Shown: piece by piece, positions 52,414-62,649 of the stretch | Position numbering within the stretch: position 1 is the stretch's first letter | Layout of the letters: each line of letters begins with the position of its first letter | Assembly (NCBI RefSeq): GCF_001653135.1 | Contig: NZ_BDDS01000005.1 | Location: 186,001-250,000, forward strand | Direction of reading: 5' to 3' | Length of the DNA: 64,000 bases | Origin: Pseudoalteromonas neustonica | GTDB lineage: Bacteria; Pseudomonadota; Gammaproteobacteria; Enterobacterales; Alteromonadaceae | Notes under the pieces: model-generated | What the model saw: only the letters and a program-made list of their open reading frames with translations | Told to the model about the DNA's origin: nothing | The model's database searches: none | Program-made: the position numbers and the translations under genes

Positions 52414-53667
52414 TTATGGTAAAATTTTCTCGCCCTGCCATAAGCTTTCGACAGTTTCACGAGCGCGTATCAAATGGCTTTGTTCGCCATCAACCATAAT
52501 TTCAGCTACGCGCGGGCGCGAGTTGTAATTTGAGCTCATTGTGAAACCATAAGCACCGGCACTACGTTGGGCAAGTAAATCCCCTTGTTGTAGTGCAAGC
52601 ATGCGGTCTTTACCTAAAAAGTCACCTGTTTCACATACCGGCCCAACAATATCAAAGTTGTGTGTGGGGGTATCGTCATTGCGTGGCGTTACCGGCACAA
52701 TATTTTGCCATGCTTGATATAACGCAGGGCGCAGCATATCGTTCATGCCCGCATCAACTATTGCAAAGAACTTATCTTGGTTTTGCTTAATAAACTCAAC
52801 TTTTGTTACTAAAATCCCAGCATTGGCGGCAATGGCACGGCCGGGTTCAAAAATCAGCTCTAGGTGTTGGTAGTCAGTTAAACGGTCAGTGATATGAGCC
52901 ACATATTCACTTGGATGTGGTGGTGTTTCACCATTGTATGGCACGCCTAAACCACCGCCAATATCTAAATGACTTAGCTCAATACCATTGGCTTTTAAGT
53001 CATTAATAAGGGCGAGTACTTTATCTAACGCTTCTAAAAATGGTTTTATTTCGGTGAGCTGCGAGCCAATATGGCAATCAACACCGGTGATTTTCAAACC
53101 AGGTAATGAAGCGGCATATTGATAAACGCTCACTGCAGTGAGAATATCAATACCGAATTTATTTTCTTTTAAGCCAGTTGAAATATAGGGATGAGTTTTT
53201 GCATCAATATCAGGATTAACACGAATCGAAATTGGCGCAACCAAATTAAGCTCATTGGCTACTTCAGATATACGGTCAAGTTCAGATACAGATTCAACAT
53301 TAAAGCATTTAATTCCAAGCTTTAGCGCATAAGCAATTTCGTCAGCTGTTTTTGCAACACCGGAAAAAACCACTTTACTGGCATCACCACCCGCTTCAAT
53401 AACACGGGCAAGCTCACCTTTAGAGACAATATCAAAACCAGAACCTAAGCGAGCCAACACATTTAATACTGCAATATTTGAATTAGCTTTAACGGCATAA
53501 CACACTAAATTTTTATGGTTTTTAGCCGCTTGTGCAAACGCAAGGTAGTGACGTTCAAATGTTTTGCGTGAGTAAATATAACAAGGTGTACCATATTGTG
53601 CTGCTATGTCACTGACAGCGATGTCTTCGCCATGCAGCTGATTATTTTTATAGTCAAAAAAGTCCAT
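52414..53667 (-). CDS. lysA: Diaminopimelate decarboxylase
   Basis: This PLP enzyme (417 aa) decarboxylates meso-diaminopimelate to lysine. The PLP lysine is K60 in CYAVKANSN; HIGSQL in the barrel, GGGLGVPYN for phosphate binding, and the C-terminal CETGDFLG motif, where the conserved Cys comes across the dimer interface, are all present. It follows the lptM gene by 3 nt and leads to dapF, so lysine and cell-wall genes are one run. In E. coli lysA is elsewhere; in many other gammaproteobacteria this order is normal. Confidence 0.96.
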   Translation of the reverse strand: MDFFDYKNNQLHGEDIAVSDIAAQYGTPCYIYSRKTFERHYLAFAQAAKNHKNLVCYAVKANSNIAVLNVLARLGSGFDIVSKGELARVIEAGGDASKVVFSGVAKTADEIAYALKLGIKCFNVESVSELDRISEVANELNLVAPISIRVNPDIDAKTHPYISTGLKENKFGIDILTAVSVYQYAASLPGLKITGVDCHIGSQLTEIKPFLEALDKVLALINDLKANGIELSHLDIGGGLGVPYNGETPPHPSEYVAHITDRLTDYQHLELIFEPGRAIAANAGILVTKVEFIKQNQDKFFAIVDAGMNDMLRPALYQAWQNIVPVTPRNDDTPTHNFDIVGPVCETGDFLGKDRMLALQQGDLLAQRSAGAYGFTMSSNYNSRPRVAEIMVDGEQSHLIRARETVESLWQGEKILP

Positions 53668-53670
53668 TTG

Positions 53671-53862
53671 TTAGTCCTGTTTCGATTCGGTTGTTGGCGT
53701 GTCTTGGTTTGCTACTGATTCAGTTACTTGTTCTGTTTGATTTGGCTGCGTATTTTCTTCAGGCAAATACAGTGGTCCGCTTTGTCCGCAACCAGCTAAA
53801 GCGATAAGTAGTACACCAAGAGGGGTAAGTCGTTTTAATTTTTTAAGATGCATCTCTTTCAT
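53671..53862 (-). CDS. lptM: LptM-like (YifL) small lipoprotein
   Basis: A short lipoprotein (63 aa) with signal ending in the lipobox LAGC and then GQSGPLYLPEE, the conserved start of the LptM/YifL family. LptM helps the outer-membrane LptD translocon reach its mature disulfide state in E. coli. The C-terminal part is a disordered Glu/Gln/Thr tail. It is the first gene of the run ahead of lysA (3 nt gap) and diverges from cyaY, exactly as in E. coli and other gammaproteobacteria. A second ATG three codons in could be the start. Confidence 0.88.
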   Translation of the reverse strand: MKEMHLKKLKRLTPLGVLLIALAGCGQSGPLYLPEENTQPNQTEQVTESVANQDTPTTESKQD

Positions 53863-53996
53863 TAGATTAATCGTGTTGCTGGCTTTATAATCGCAGATTA
53901 ACAGAATATCTAAAAAATGCAGCTATTCGCGGATGATTTTATTCCTGTTACACTAACCGTAAGCAAATTTATCCTACTGCCGTAAAGGAAATAATA

Positions 53997-54320
53997 ATGA
54001 CTGATCATGAATACCACCAATTAGCCGAAGCACTTATGTTCACAATTGAAGAGCAAGTGGATGACTGTGAAGCCGATCTTGATTATGAATCTGCACAAGG
54101 TATTTTGGAGATTATTTTTGCCGATCGCAGTAAAATTGTAATTAATAAGCAAGCACCATTACATCAAGTATGGGTTGCAACAAAATTTAATGGTCACCAC
54201 TTTGAATTACGTGGCGATAAATGGATAGATAACCGCTCTGGTGCTGAATTTTGGCAGTTTATGAATGAAGCAACAACTCGTCAAGCCGGCCAACCTGTAC
54301 AATGGCAGTCTGAATTATGA
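53997..54320 (+). CDS. cyaY: Frataxin homologue CyaY
   Basis: This iron-binding regulator of iron-sulfur cluster assembly (107 aa) has the frataxin fold. The acidic ridge is in the first helix, with repeated Glu/Asp between residues 14 and 26 ([14 protein letters not shown] region), and the sheet has [20 protein letters not shown]. It diverges from lptM and overlaps the next gene by 4 nt. This divergent lptM/cyaY pair beside hemC is the conserved arrangement. Confidence 0.93.
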   Translation: MTDHEYHQLAEALMFTIEEQVDDCEADLDYESAQGILEIIFADRSKIVINKQAPLHQVWVATKFNGHHFELRGDKWIDNRSGAEFWQFMNEATTRQAGQPVQWQSEL

Positions 54321-54973
54321 GTTTAGAGTTTGTTGAATATCCAGCTAAAGCAAAGCATCAAGCAACGATTATTTGGTTACATGGCCTAGGCGATTCTGGT
54401 GATGGTTTTTTACCGGTCGCACCTCAACTTTCACTTCCTGATGATTTAGGCGTACGCTTTGTATTTCCACATGCGCCGGTGCAACCCGTCACTATTAATG
54501 GTGGCATGGCAATGCGCTCGTGGTATGACATTAAATCAATGGATCTTGATAAACGTGCGGATGAAACTGGGGTACGGGAATCTGCCGCCCAAGTTGAAGC
54601 GTTGATCAGCCATGAGATTGAAAAAGGTATTCCAGCAGATAAAATAATATTGGCTGGTTTTTCTCAGGGCGGTGTTGTTTCACTGCATTTAGCTCCACGT
54701 TTAGAGCAAAAGCTTGCAGGAGTAATGGCACTTTCAACGTATATGTGCGTGCCAGAGAAATTAACCGCAGAAGCAAAACATACAGACTTAACTGTATTTA
54801 TGGCTCATGGAAGCCAAGATCAGGTTGTGCCTTACGGCGCGGGTCGTCATGCGTTTGACATATTATCAGCGCATAACATGGATGTAAGTTGGCAAGAATA
54901 CCCAATGGGCCATCAGGTTTGTGGGGAAGAACTAGCGGCTATTCGCCAATGGTTAATTGCTCGCTTAAGTTAA
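54317..54973 (+). CDS. Alpha/beta-hydrolase, carboxylesterase (phospholipase/acyl-protein thioesterase-like)
   Basis: A small serine hydrolase (218 aa) of the carboxylesterase family related to acyl-protein thioesterases. The triad is S116 (GFSQGG), D168 (HGSQDQVVP) and H199 (MGHQVC). N-terminal [11 protein letters not shown] gives the oxyanion loop. It overlaps cyaY by 4 nt, so it is translationally coupled to it. There is no signal peptide, so it acts in the cytoplasm on small esters or acyl groups. The natural substrate is unknown. Confidence 0.9.
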   Translation: MSLEFVEYPAKAKHQATIIWLHGLGDSGDGFLPVAPQLSLPDDLGVRFVFPHAPVQPVTINGGMAMRSWYDIKSMDLDKRADETGVRESAAQVEALISHEIEKGIPADKIILAGFSQGGVVSLHLAPRLEQKLAGVMALSTYMCVPEKLTAEAKHTDLTVFMAHGSQDQVVPYGAGRHAFDILSAHNMDVSWQEYPMGHQVCGEELAAIRQWLIARLS

Positions 54974-54997
54974 TAGTGTTGAGTAACCGAGGCTAAA

Positions 54998-55834
54998 ATG
55001 AAACAAAAAATAGTAATTACAGCAAATATGAGGCGTGCAGAACCAAGTGCACCGTCAGTAACCTATCAATGGCATTGGAAACGCATTGCCACTGTGACTT
55101 TACTGGGTTTATTTGCATTAGTTGTTTTTACTTATAGCCTATTGGGCTCGGTTAATGCTGAGCAAAATGATCTGCCTAATGTGTCAAATGACGTACCGAT
55201 ATTAGTTTCTACGAAGGGTGCTGATGAAGATCTCCCTTTCGTTACGCCTATAATTGAACAAAGTGATGATGTGCAGGTTGAGCCTGCGCTAATTACAAAT
55301 AACTCGATGGCTGAGATTGAACATGCCATTGATTTACAGAGCGCTAATAACGATGAGTCAGAACTAAGTGAAACAACAGCACTGAATATTGAAGCTGACA
55401 TTACGACAGTATCAGATGAGACTGATTCAACAGTCGCTCAGCCAAAAAGTTTTGCCAGTACCGCCCATGTTGCAAGTGTTGCGTTGGGTGCAAAAATAGA
55501 TACAGACAAAGTAAGCCGAGCAGTATTGACGCGTGATGTAGTGGGGCGCGAGCCTGTTAATGTCTTAAAAGCGGATATTCGAATTGGTGAATTTGTTGAT
55601 ACTATAGCTTTTTTTAGTGAGCTTAAAAATTTACAAGGGCAAAAAGTGACCCATGTTTGGCGTTATGAAAACGAAATAATGGCTAGTATTGAACTTGATG
55701 TCACATCACCGCGTTATCGTACTTATTCAAAGAAGCATATTTTATCAGAGCAACTTGGCCACTGGCGTGTTGACGTGATTGATCAGCAAGGTCACTTATT
55801 AGCACAAAAAGAATTTCGTATATTAGCCAGATAA
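54998..55834 (+). CDS. DUF2914 domain membrane protein
   Basis: The protein (278 aa) has a single transmembrane helix at about 31-48, a long acidic linker (about 50-150) rich in Asp, Glu and Ser, and a C-terminal DUF2914 domain (about 190-278, with VTHVWRYENEIMASIELDV and GHWRVDVIDQQGHLLAQKEF). The domain is probably periplasmic. Function is unknown, though DUF2914 domains are often fused to membrane anchors. It is 24 nt after the esterase gene and 50 nt before hemC, so it may belong to the transcript from cyaY. Confidence 0.82.
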   Translation: MKQKIVITANMRRAEPSAPSVTYQWHWKRIATVTLLGLFALVVFTYSLLGSVNAEQNDLPNVSNDVPILVSTKGADEDLPFVTPIIEQSDDVQVEPALITNNSMAEIEHAIDLQSANNDESELSETTALNIEADITTVSDETDSTVAQPKSFASTAHVASVALGAKIDTDKVSRAVLTRDVVGREPVNVLKADIRIGEFVDTIAFFSELKNLQGQKVTHVWRYENEIMASIELDVTSPRYRTYSKKHILSEQLGHWRVDVIDQQGHLLAQKEFRILAR

Positions 55835-55884
55835 ACGCTGCAGCGCAGGGCTAAGTAAAGAACATAAATTGGATACTTTTTATT

Positions 55885-56823
55885 ATGACAAACACAAATA
55901 AACTCGTTCGTATAGCAACCCGAAAAAGCGCCTTAGCACTTTGGCAGGCAGAATTTGTAAAAGCGCAACTTGAGCATTTTCATAAAGACATTACTGTTGA
56001 GCTCGTGCCGATGTCGACTCAAGGGGATATTATTTTAGATACACCTCTGGCTAAAATTGGTGGAAAAGGGTTATTTGTTAAAGAGCTGGAACAAGCTATG
56101 TTAGATGGCCGTGCTGATATTGCCGTGCATTCAATGAAAGATGTGCCTGTAGATTTTCCCGAAGGTTTAGCGCTGCACACGATTTGTGAGCGTGAAGACC
56201 CGCGCGATGCGTTTGTGTCCAATACATACGCTGATATTGCGCAGTTACCACAAGGTGCAATTGTGGGTACTTCAAGCTTGCGTCGTCAGTGTCAAATTCG
56301 TGCGTTGCGCCCGGATCTAGAGATTCGTGATCTACGCGGTAATGTAAATACCCGTTTAGCAAAGCTTGATGACGGCCAATATGATGCGATAATTTTAGCT
56401 GCGGCTGGCTTGATTCGTCTTGACATGCATGAGCGTATTAAAGCGTTTATTGAGCCTGAAGTATCGCTACCGGCCAATGGACAAGGGGCTGTTGGTATTG
56501 AGTGTCGTATTGATGACGAGGCTACCAAAGCATTGCTTGCACCACTTGAGCACAGTGAAACGCGTATTCGCGTGAATGCTGAGCGTGCTATGAATCGTCG
56601 TTTAGAAGGAGGTTGTCAAGTTCCTATTGGTGCCTATGCTTTAGTTGATGGCGAACAGGTTCATCTTCGTGGCTTAGTGGGCGCTATCGATGGCAGTGAA
56701 ATACTACGTGCTGAAATTAGCGGTAACACGATTGATGCAGAAGCGTTGGGCGTGCAATTAGCTGAGCAACTACTAGCATTAGGTGCAGATAAAATTTTAG
56801 CTGACGTATACCGAGACGCATAA
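55885..56823 (+). CDS. hemC: Hydroxymethylbilane synthase (porphobilinogen deaminase)
   Basis: The enzyme (312 aa) polymerises four porphobilinogens to the linear tetrapyrrole for heme. The dipyrromethane cofactor is attached to C244 ([12 protein letters not shown]), and the catalytic-domain motifs [31 protein letters not shown] and LRGNVNTRL are all there. It is the first gene of hemC-hemDX-hemY; hemD starts directly after its stop codon (no gap). An AT-rich stretch ahead of it could hold the promoter. Confidence 0.97.
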   Translation: MTNTNKLVRIATRKSALALWQAEFVKAQLEHFHKDITVELVPMSTQGDIILDTPLAKIGGKGLFVKELEQAMLDGRADIAVHSMKDVPVDFPEGLALHTICEREDPRDAFVSNTYADIAQLPQGAIVGTSSLRRQCQIRALRPDLEIRDLRGNVNTRLAKLDDGQYDAIILAAAGLIRLDMHERIKAFIEPEVSLPANGQGAVGIECRIDDEATKALLAPLEHSETRIRVNAERAMNRRLEGGCQVPIGAYALVDGEQVHLRGLVGAIDGSEILRAEISGNTIDAEALGVQLAEQLLALGADKILADVYRDA

Positions 56824-58671
56824 ATGTCACATATCCTGATAACTCGCCCAGAGGGAAAAGGCGCTGACCTTGCAGAAAAGCTGCTGCAAGGGGGTTATCA
56901 GGCGACCTTATTTCCAGTTTTAACACTTGATTACTTCACACTACAAAGCGCTCAATTAACCCCTTTGTTGAACGCAGATAAAATTATTTTTATCTCCCAA
57001 GATGCGGTCAAAGCTTTATTAGCACTTAAACCAGATATAAACACCAAAGCGCAGTTTTACGCTGTAGGTGAAAAAACCGCAGAGGCCATTTGGCAAGGGT
57101 TTGGTGTGCGTGCCGCTGTGCCTAAGCAGCATGATTCGGAAGGTTTACTTGCATTACAGTCGCTGCAACAGATTGACGGGCAAAATATTGTGCTTGTTAA
57201 GGGGAAAGATGGTCGTCCTACAATAGCTAAAATATTAAAGCAGCGCAGTGCTTTTTTAAATAACTTAGTGATTTATCAGCGAGCCCCAATCGAAGGGGAA
57301 CCAAGCAACTGGCTAGACCACTGGCAAAGCCTTAATGTTAAAGGTATAGTCATTACTAGTAATGCGGCGGTTGATGCTATTTTTAATCAACTTCCTTTAA
57401 AACAACTAGAATGGTTAAGACAGTGCCAGTTTTATGTTGCTAGCAGTCGTATTTGTGAACACCTCAAGCTACAACATGTAAATTCGGAAAATATTCACAT
57501 TGCTGCAGGTGCGAGCGATAGCGCTATGTTTACCTGCATCAGTCAAGGTAATACTATGAGCGAACATGCAAAGCCAACAACACCGGCAGCTGAAGTAAAA
57601 ACAGCATCATCAACTAATCAAACAGCAAAGTCAGCGGCAACTTCTCCAGCTGCTAAAAAAGAACCCATGATGAACCAAAATAATAAACAAAAAATAAGTA
57701 AAACAGGCAGCTTAGCGTTGCTTATCTCGCTAATCGTTGCATCGGGTGTGGGTTATCAATTTTATCAAAAATTTAATACAGAGCAGCAAGCCAATCAATT
57801 AGTTACTCAGCTATCTGCTGACAATCAATTATTGAGTAAAGAATTGCAAGCAGTGAAAGCAGCGCAGCAAACACTGCAACAAGCGTTATTTAATAGTGAG
57901 CAAAAAGTAGCTGCTAGTTTGGCTGAGAATGCGGATAATACAGCTAAGCAACTAGAGAGTGCATTGCAACGTGCTCAGCAACAAGCATACAGCCTTAATC
58001 CGCACGAAGTCACAAGTTTACAACGCATGGCCGAGTTTAAGTTATGGGCTGAGAAAGATTATAAAGGTGCAGCCGCAGTGCTGGCGCGATTAGATGCTTT
58101 ACTAGCAGAGCATCCAGGAACCGGTGCTATTCGCCAAGCAATTCATAGTGATATGCAAGCGCTTAGTATCGTAAAACCGATCCCTGCTGAAGCGATTTAT
58201 TTACAACTTCACGGTGTGTTAGAACAAATAGATAAGTTAGATTTTAATGCGGTGGCGTTACCACAAGTAGCAACTACGACGAAGCAGGATGCTTTGAGTG
58301 AAGATGTCAGTGACTGGCAACAAAACGTAGCTAAAACATGGGAACAGCTGCAAGATAATTTTATTAAAATTCGTCAACGTGAAGATATTGCAATTGAGCC
58401 TTTATTAACAGAGCAAGAGCGTCATTTAATTAAGCAGCGTTTAAGTCTGTATTTATCTCAAGCGCAAGATGCACTTTTAACTAAACAAGCAAGTATATAT
58501 TTTACCGCTTTAAACCAAGCTCATGTATTAGTGAGCGATTACTTTAAGCAAGATGATCCACATACACAAAGTGTACTTAAAACATTGGCAGGCTTAAATA
58601 AAGAGTCACTAAACTTTAACCCTGAAATCACTTTGAAAAGTACTGAGCAGGTCAAGGAGTGGGCACAATGA
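56824..58671 (+). CDS. hemD: HemD-HemX fusion: uroporphyrinogen-III synthase plus HemX
   Basis: Two genes that are separate in E. coli are one frame here (615 aa). Residues 1 to about 240 are uroporphyrinogen-III synthase (MSHILITRPEGKGADLAEKL start, IFISQDAVKALL and ITSNAAVDAIF). From residue 245 a HemX-like part begins: MSEHAKPTTPAAEVK, a Lys/Ala/Thr-rich linker, a TM helix at about 297-313, then a coiled coil (about 318-400) and a periplasmic domain. The ATG of the HemX part (57556) has AAGG seven nt upstream, so a separate HemX could also be made. HemX has unknown function in heme synthesis. HemY overlaps the end by 4 nt. Confidence 0.93.
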   Translation: MSHILITRPEGKGADLAEKLLQGGYQATLFPVLTLDYFTLQSAQLTPLLNADKIIFISQDAVKALLALKPDINTKAQFYAVGEKTAEAIWQGFGVRAAVPKQHDSEGLLALQSLQQIDGQNIVLVKGKDGRPTIAKILKQRSAFLNNLVIYQRAPIEGEPSNWLDHWQSLNVKGIVITSNAAVDAIFNQLPLKQLEWLRQCQFYVASSRICEHLKLQHVNSENIHIAAGASDSAMFTCISQGNTMSEHAKPTTPAAEVKTASSTNQTAKSAATSPAAKKEPMMNQNNKQKISKTGSLALLISLIVASGVGYQFYQKFNTEQQANQLVTQLSADNQLLSKELQAVKAAQQTLQQALFNSEQKVAASLAENADNTAKQLESALQRAQQQAYSLNPHEVTSLQRMAEFKLWAEKDYKGAAAVLARLDALLAEHPGTGAIRQAIHSDMQALSIVKPIPAEAIYLQLHGVLEQIDKLDFNAVALPQVATTTKQDALSEDVSDWQQNVAKTWEQLQDNFIKIRQREDIAIEPLLTEQERHLIKQRLSLYLSQAQDALLTKQASIYFTALNQAHVLVSDYFKQDDPHTQSVLKTLAGLNKESLNFNPEITLKSTEQVKEWAQ

Positions 58672-59777
58672 TACGCATTATTTTGGTTATTTTAGCCATT
58701 GCAATTTTGCTTGCTGTATCACCCTTGTTAATCGGTGAAGTTGGCTATGTACTTATCTCGTTTAATCACACTACATTAGAGGGCTCAATTGTTGCTTTTT
58801 GTGCGGCATTTTTAGTTATTGCACTTGGACTGTATGTTACTTATAAACTCATTCGCTATGTTTGGTCTTTATACAGTAATACTCGTCATCGCTTTTTTGC
58901 TCGCAGTGAAGAGCGCAAGCAAGCAGCCATTGAACAAGGTATTTGGAGTTTAATTAACAGCGATAGTGAGCAGTTAGAGCTTGCGCTGGAAAACAATAGT
59001 GTGGCAGATAATTGGCATGATGTACGCTATGCTTTATTAGCCAAAGCCGCTTTGCAAAAAAGTGAGATAAATAAAGCAATTACCTTACTTGAGAAAATTT
59101 CAGCAGAAAATCAATTAAAAGCAGCTAAACTTTGGTTAGCCACAGGCGATTGCAGTACGGTGACTGGTGATTTAAAAGCATTAGCCGAAGCTAAAAAAGC
59201 AACTGCATTAGAGCTGAAAATGTACGCGGAAGTGTTAGTTCAACAACAAAAGTGGACGGCTCTTGAGCAATTTATGCCACGTTTATTAAGTAAACAAGCA
59301 TTAACCGATACACAGTGGTCGTCATTATTCACAGCTTATTTTATGGCACAGCCGCACTCGCAGTTAATTGATAAATATCAACAGCTCTCAAAAAGCTTGA
59401 AAGTAAAAGCGCATATGGCTTATTTATCTGTGATGGCAAAAGTAGGGCGTTTAAATGAAATTGAGCTAACTTTATTAAAAATGCTTAAAAAATCAGAGCA
59501 ACATAATGATCTTGCCAAAGTATTAAACGTTTCTGCACCGGGAGATGCGCTGAAATTACAGGCGAGCTTACAAGATACGCTGAAAAAAGAACCAGATAAT
59601 CAAGACTTATTACTATCGCTAGCGTGTTTAGCGAATGCACATGGCGAATACGAGCTTGCTGCACGTGTATTTGATAAGGCGTTAAACCCTGAAAACAGTA
59701 AAGATTACTTAGCACAAGCTCAGCTTAGTTATAGTAAAAGTGCACAGCCACAAAAAGCGCTGGATCTTTACCTATAA
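58668..59777 (+). CDS. hemY: HemY-like protein, heme-biosynthesis-linked TPR membrane protein
   Basis: An inner-membrane protein (369 aa) with two N-terminal helices (about 1-22 and 38-62) and TPR-like repeats through the cytoplasmic or periplasmic remainder. The start RIILVILAIAILLAV and VGYVLISFNHTTLEGS are typical of HemY of gammaproteobacteria, which is not the protoporphyrinogen oxidase HemY of Bacillus. The ATG at 58668 overlaps the hemDX stop as ATGA and follows AAGGAG by 8-9 nt, so I prefer it to the upstream GTG. It ends the hemC operon. Its exact role is not known. Confidence 0.92.
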   Translation: MIRIILVILAIAILLAVSPLLIGEVGYVLISFNHTTLEGSIVAFCAAFLVIALGLYVTYKLIRYVWSLYSNTRHRFFARSEERKQAAIEQGIWSLINSDSEQLELALENNSVADNWHDVRYALLAKAALQKSEINKAITLLEKISAENQLKAAKLWLATGDCSTVTGDLKALAEAKKATALELKMYAEVLVQQQKWTALEQFMPRLLSKQALTDTQWSSLFTAYFMAQPHSQLIDKYQQLSKSLKVKAHMAYLSVMAKVGRLNEIELTLLKMLKKSEQHNDLAKVLNVSAPGDALKLQASLQDTLKKEPDNQDLLLSLACLANAHGEYELAARVFDKALNPENSKDYLAQAQLSYSKSAQPQKALDLYL

Positions 59778-59816
59778 TCTAAATAGGCTTATATCGGCAT
59801 AGGAGCGCCAGAGCAT

Positions 59817-62498
59817 ATGAAGAATATATTTACTCTGACTGTTAGCCTTGCTTTTGCTTATTTTACGACTGGTTTTTTTAGTAATTTATTATTGGCTGTT
59901 GATGGATATGCTGTTGCTTCATGGCCGCCATCGGGTATCGCTTTAGCTGGTTTTTTATTATGTGGGCGCCGAGCTTTAGCGGGGATTTTGCTCGGTGCAC
60001 TGCTTACTAATCTTGCTCACCTTGATCGTGTTGTTGATATATTACATTGGCAAGTATTCCTTCAGGCTTTAATAGTTTCTTTAGCTGCAACTTTTCAGGC
60101 GTGGTTTGGTAGCTACCTCATTGTAAATGTAATTAAAGCCCCTTTAGATTTATCATCTTTAAAACGCAGCGTTCATAGCTTAATTGTTGCAGGCCCTATT
60201 TGTTGTGTTATTGCAGCGTCAATAGGCACTACACTGTTAGTTTATAATCAGGTTATTCCTGCCCATGTCGCCGTTGATAATTTTATAGCATGGTGGATTG
60301 GCGACAGTATAGGGGTGTTGATTTTTACACCGCTAATATTGGCAGCGTTCAATTATTCACAAATGCGCCATCGACTACAGGTTATTCTCCCTTCGTTATT
60401 TATCTATATGGTGATTAGCCTGAGTTTTTACGCTGCGGCTAGTGTCAAAAAAGAAAAAAACATTCAAAAACAAAGTGCTAAGGTTGCTGCTGTGCAATCT
60501 GAAATCAATCATAAAATATCTGAAATAACAGGGCATTTGACTCTTCTCGCGACCTTTTTTGCCAGTAGTGATGAGGTTAATTACCAAGAGTTTAAGCGCT
60601 TCACTTCAAAGCAGTTGGATTATAGCCATGAAATTTTAGCATTTGAATGGGTACCGCGTGTTACTAAAACCGAGCTAACCCAATACCAACAGGGTATTCA
60701 GCTTGAAGGGGTTGATGATTTTTATATTAAAGAAAAGTCATCAGGACAAAGCTGGCAGCCTGTCTCAATTCGAGATGAGTACTACCCTGTGCAATATGCC
60801 CATCCAATAGTAGGAAATGAGGTTGTACTTGGGTTTGATTTGGCTTCCAATGAGCAGCGATATGATGCGTTAATGATGTCAAAAGCATTGAATGAATTGG
60901 TAATAAGTGAACCTATAGGGTTAGTCCAAAGTAATGCTGATGGTAATGGTGTATTGTTTTTCTTCCCTGTGTTTGGAGATTTAGATACTCAGGGTGATTT
61001 TAAAGGGTTTGTTGTTGGGGTGGTGAGTTTATCGCGCTTATCTCAATCGTTATGGTTTAATCATGACAGTAAGATAAGCGCCCATTTTTACGATGTAACA
61101 GATGAGAATGATCAGCAATTAATTTATCAAACTCAAAGTGCGAATGTTGAATTGCTAAACGAGTATCAACTTTTACTTGGAAAACGTATTTGGCAAGTGC
61201 AGCTATTTGAGCCTAAATCAAAAACATCATGGGTCATGTATTGGCTTGCACAAATAGTGGGTATGTTATTTGTTTGGTTGTTAATTACCTTCTTGATATC
61301 AGTAACGGGTACTAATATTCAGGTGAGGGAGCAAGTCGCTCAGCAAACACGGATTTTACGTCAAGAAAAACAAAAAGCAGATGAAGCGAGTCAAATCAAA
61401 AGCCAATTTTTAGCGAACATGAGTCATGAAGTACGCACACCAATAAACGGTATTAAAGGTTTGCATTATTTAGCGTTGCAACAGCAAGATTGGCAACAAG
61501 GTCGCCGTTACATAGAACAAGCTGATGGTGCACTTAGCGTGCTTTTGAGGGTGCTGAATGATGTGCTCGACTATTCAAAAATGGAAGCCGATAAGCTTGA
61601 TTTAGCACAAGAACCCATAAAGGTTAATCACCTTATTGATGAGGTTATGAACTTAGTGCAATTTGAGGCGGATATTAAAGCACTCAATTTGCAGTTGGAG
61701 TTAGATCGTGGCGCACAATTACAGATAGATACCGATCCAATTCGGCTAAAGCAAGTGTTATTAAACTTACTAAATAATGCCATTAAGTTTACCGCAACAG
61801 GGACTATTACATTAAAAATATGGCAAAGTGAGAGCGTTACTTATTTTAGTGTGAATGACACAGGCATAGGTATTAACGACAATGCTCAACAGCAATTATT
61901 CCAACCGTTTGCACAAGCTGACAGTTCTACTTCACGCCAGTATGGTGGTACAGGCTTAGGCTTAAGTATTTGTAGGAAGCTGGTTGAGTTGATGGGAGGA
62001 GCAATAGGCCTGGAAAGTAAACAAGGGCTGGGCTCTACATTTACTTTTACTTTGCCACGCATTTCACCGCTAGCAAAAACAGAGCAGTTAGAAACACGCT
62101 TCAACGATATAGATACAAGCAGCTTATCGTTTGTTGATTTTAAAATATTATTAGTAGAAGACAACCCCCTAAACCAACATGTTGCAACTGCAATATTAAA
62201 AACAAAAGGGTGCGTTGCGGATATTGCTAATGATGGTTTTGAGGCGATTGAAAAAGTGTCACAGACACCTTATGACCTAGTTCTTATGGATATTCAAATG
62301 CCTAATATGGATGGTTTACAAGCGACTAAGGTTATTCGTAATGAGCTATTTATGAGCGAGCTGCCTATTATTGGCTTATCAGCAAATGCGCATGATGAGG
62401 ATGCGAAAAAAGCATTAGCAACAGGTATGGACGATTACTTAACTAAACCAATTGATGCTGATAAATTATTTAAAACGATGTGGCATTATTTACAATAA
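59817..62498 (+). CDS. Hybrid sensor histidine kinase with MASE1 and CHASE domains
   Basis: This inner-membrane hybrid kinase (893 aa) has an eight-helix MASE1 domain (about 5-210, with VASWPPSGIALAGFLL and AWWIGDSIGVLIFTPL), a CHASE domain (about 240-450, with FEWVPRV), a TM helix (about 470-495), HisKA with H537 (NMSHEVRTPINGI), HATPase_c (about 645-755; DTGIGI, GGTGLGL), and a receiver with D825 (LMDIQMPNMDG). It lacks an Hpt domain and has no adjacent response regulator. AGGAG lies about 11 nt before the ATG. It is 39 nt after hemY but probably has its own control. MASE1 and CHASE are both extracellular-signal modules. Confidence 0.92.
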   Translation: MKNIFTLTVSLAFAYFTTGFFSNLLLAVDGYAVASWPPSGIALAGFLLCGRRALAGILLGALLTNLAHLDRVVDILHWQVFLQALIVSLAATFQAWFGSYLIVNVIKAPLDLSSLKRSVHSLIVAGPICCVIAASIGTTLLVYNQVIPAHVAVDNFIAWWIGDSIGVLIFTPLILAAFNYSQMRHRLQVILPSLFIYMVISLSFYAAASVKKEKNIQKQSAKVAAVQSEINHKISEITGHLTLLATFFASSDEVNYQEFKRFTSKQLDYSHEILAFEWVPRVTKTELTQYQQGIQLEGVDDFYIKEKSSGQSWQPVSIRDEYYPVQYAHPIVGNEVVLGFDLASNEQRYDALMMSKALNELVISEPIGLVQSNADGNGVLFFFPVFGDLDTQGDFKGFVVGVVSLSRLSQSLWFNHDSKISAHFYDVTDENDQQLIYQTQSANVELLNEYQLLLGKRIWQVQLFEPKSKTSWVMYWLAQIVGMLFVWLLITFLISVTGTNIQVREQVAQQTRILRQEKQKADEASQIKSQFLANMSHEVRTPINGIKGLHYLALQQQDWQQGRRYIEQADGALSVLLRVLNDVLDYSKMEADKLDLAQEPIKVNHLIDEVMNLVQFEADIKALNLQLELDRGAQLQIDTDPIRLKQVLLNLLNNAIKFTATGTITLKIWQSESVTYFSVNDTGIGINDNAQQQLFQPFAQADSSTSRQYGGTGLGLSICRKLVELMGGAIGLESKQGLGSTFTFTLPRISPLAKTEQLETRFNDIDTSSLSFVDFKILLVEDNPLNQHVATAILKTKGCVADIANDGFEAIEKVSQTPYDLVLMDIQMPNMDGLQATKVIRNELFMSELPIIGLSANAHDEDAKKALATGMDDYLTKPIDADKLFKTMWHYLQ

Positions 62499-62649
62499 GT
62501 GTATAAAGCGTTTTTGGCATTTATTTTAAATGTTTTCATCTTTGTCATGCAGACAAATGACCTCAATAAAGAAAACAAAATCATCTAAACTTGAATTACC
62601 TATTTAAGTGCGTATGATCCGCGCAAATTTAACTGACTGAGTGCTAATT

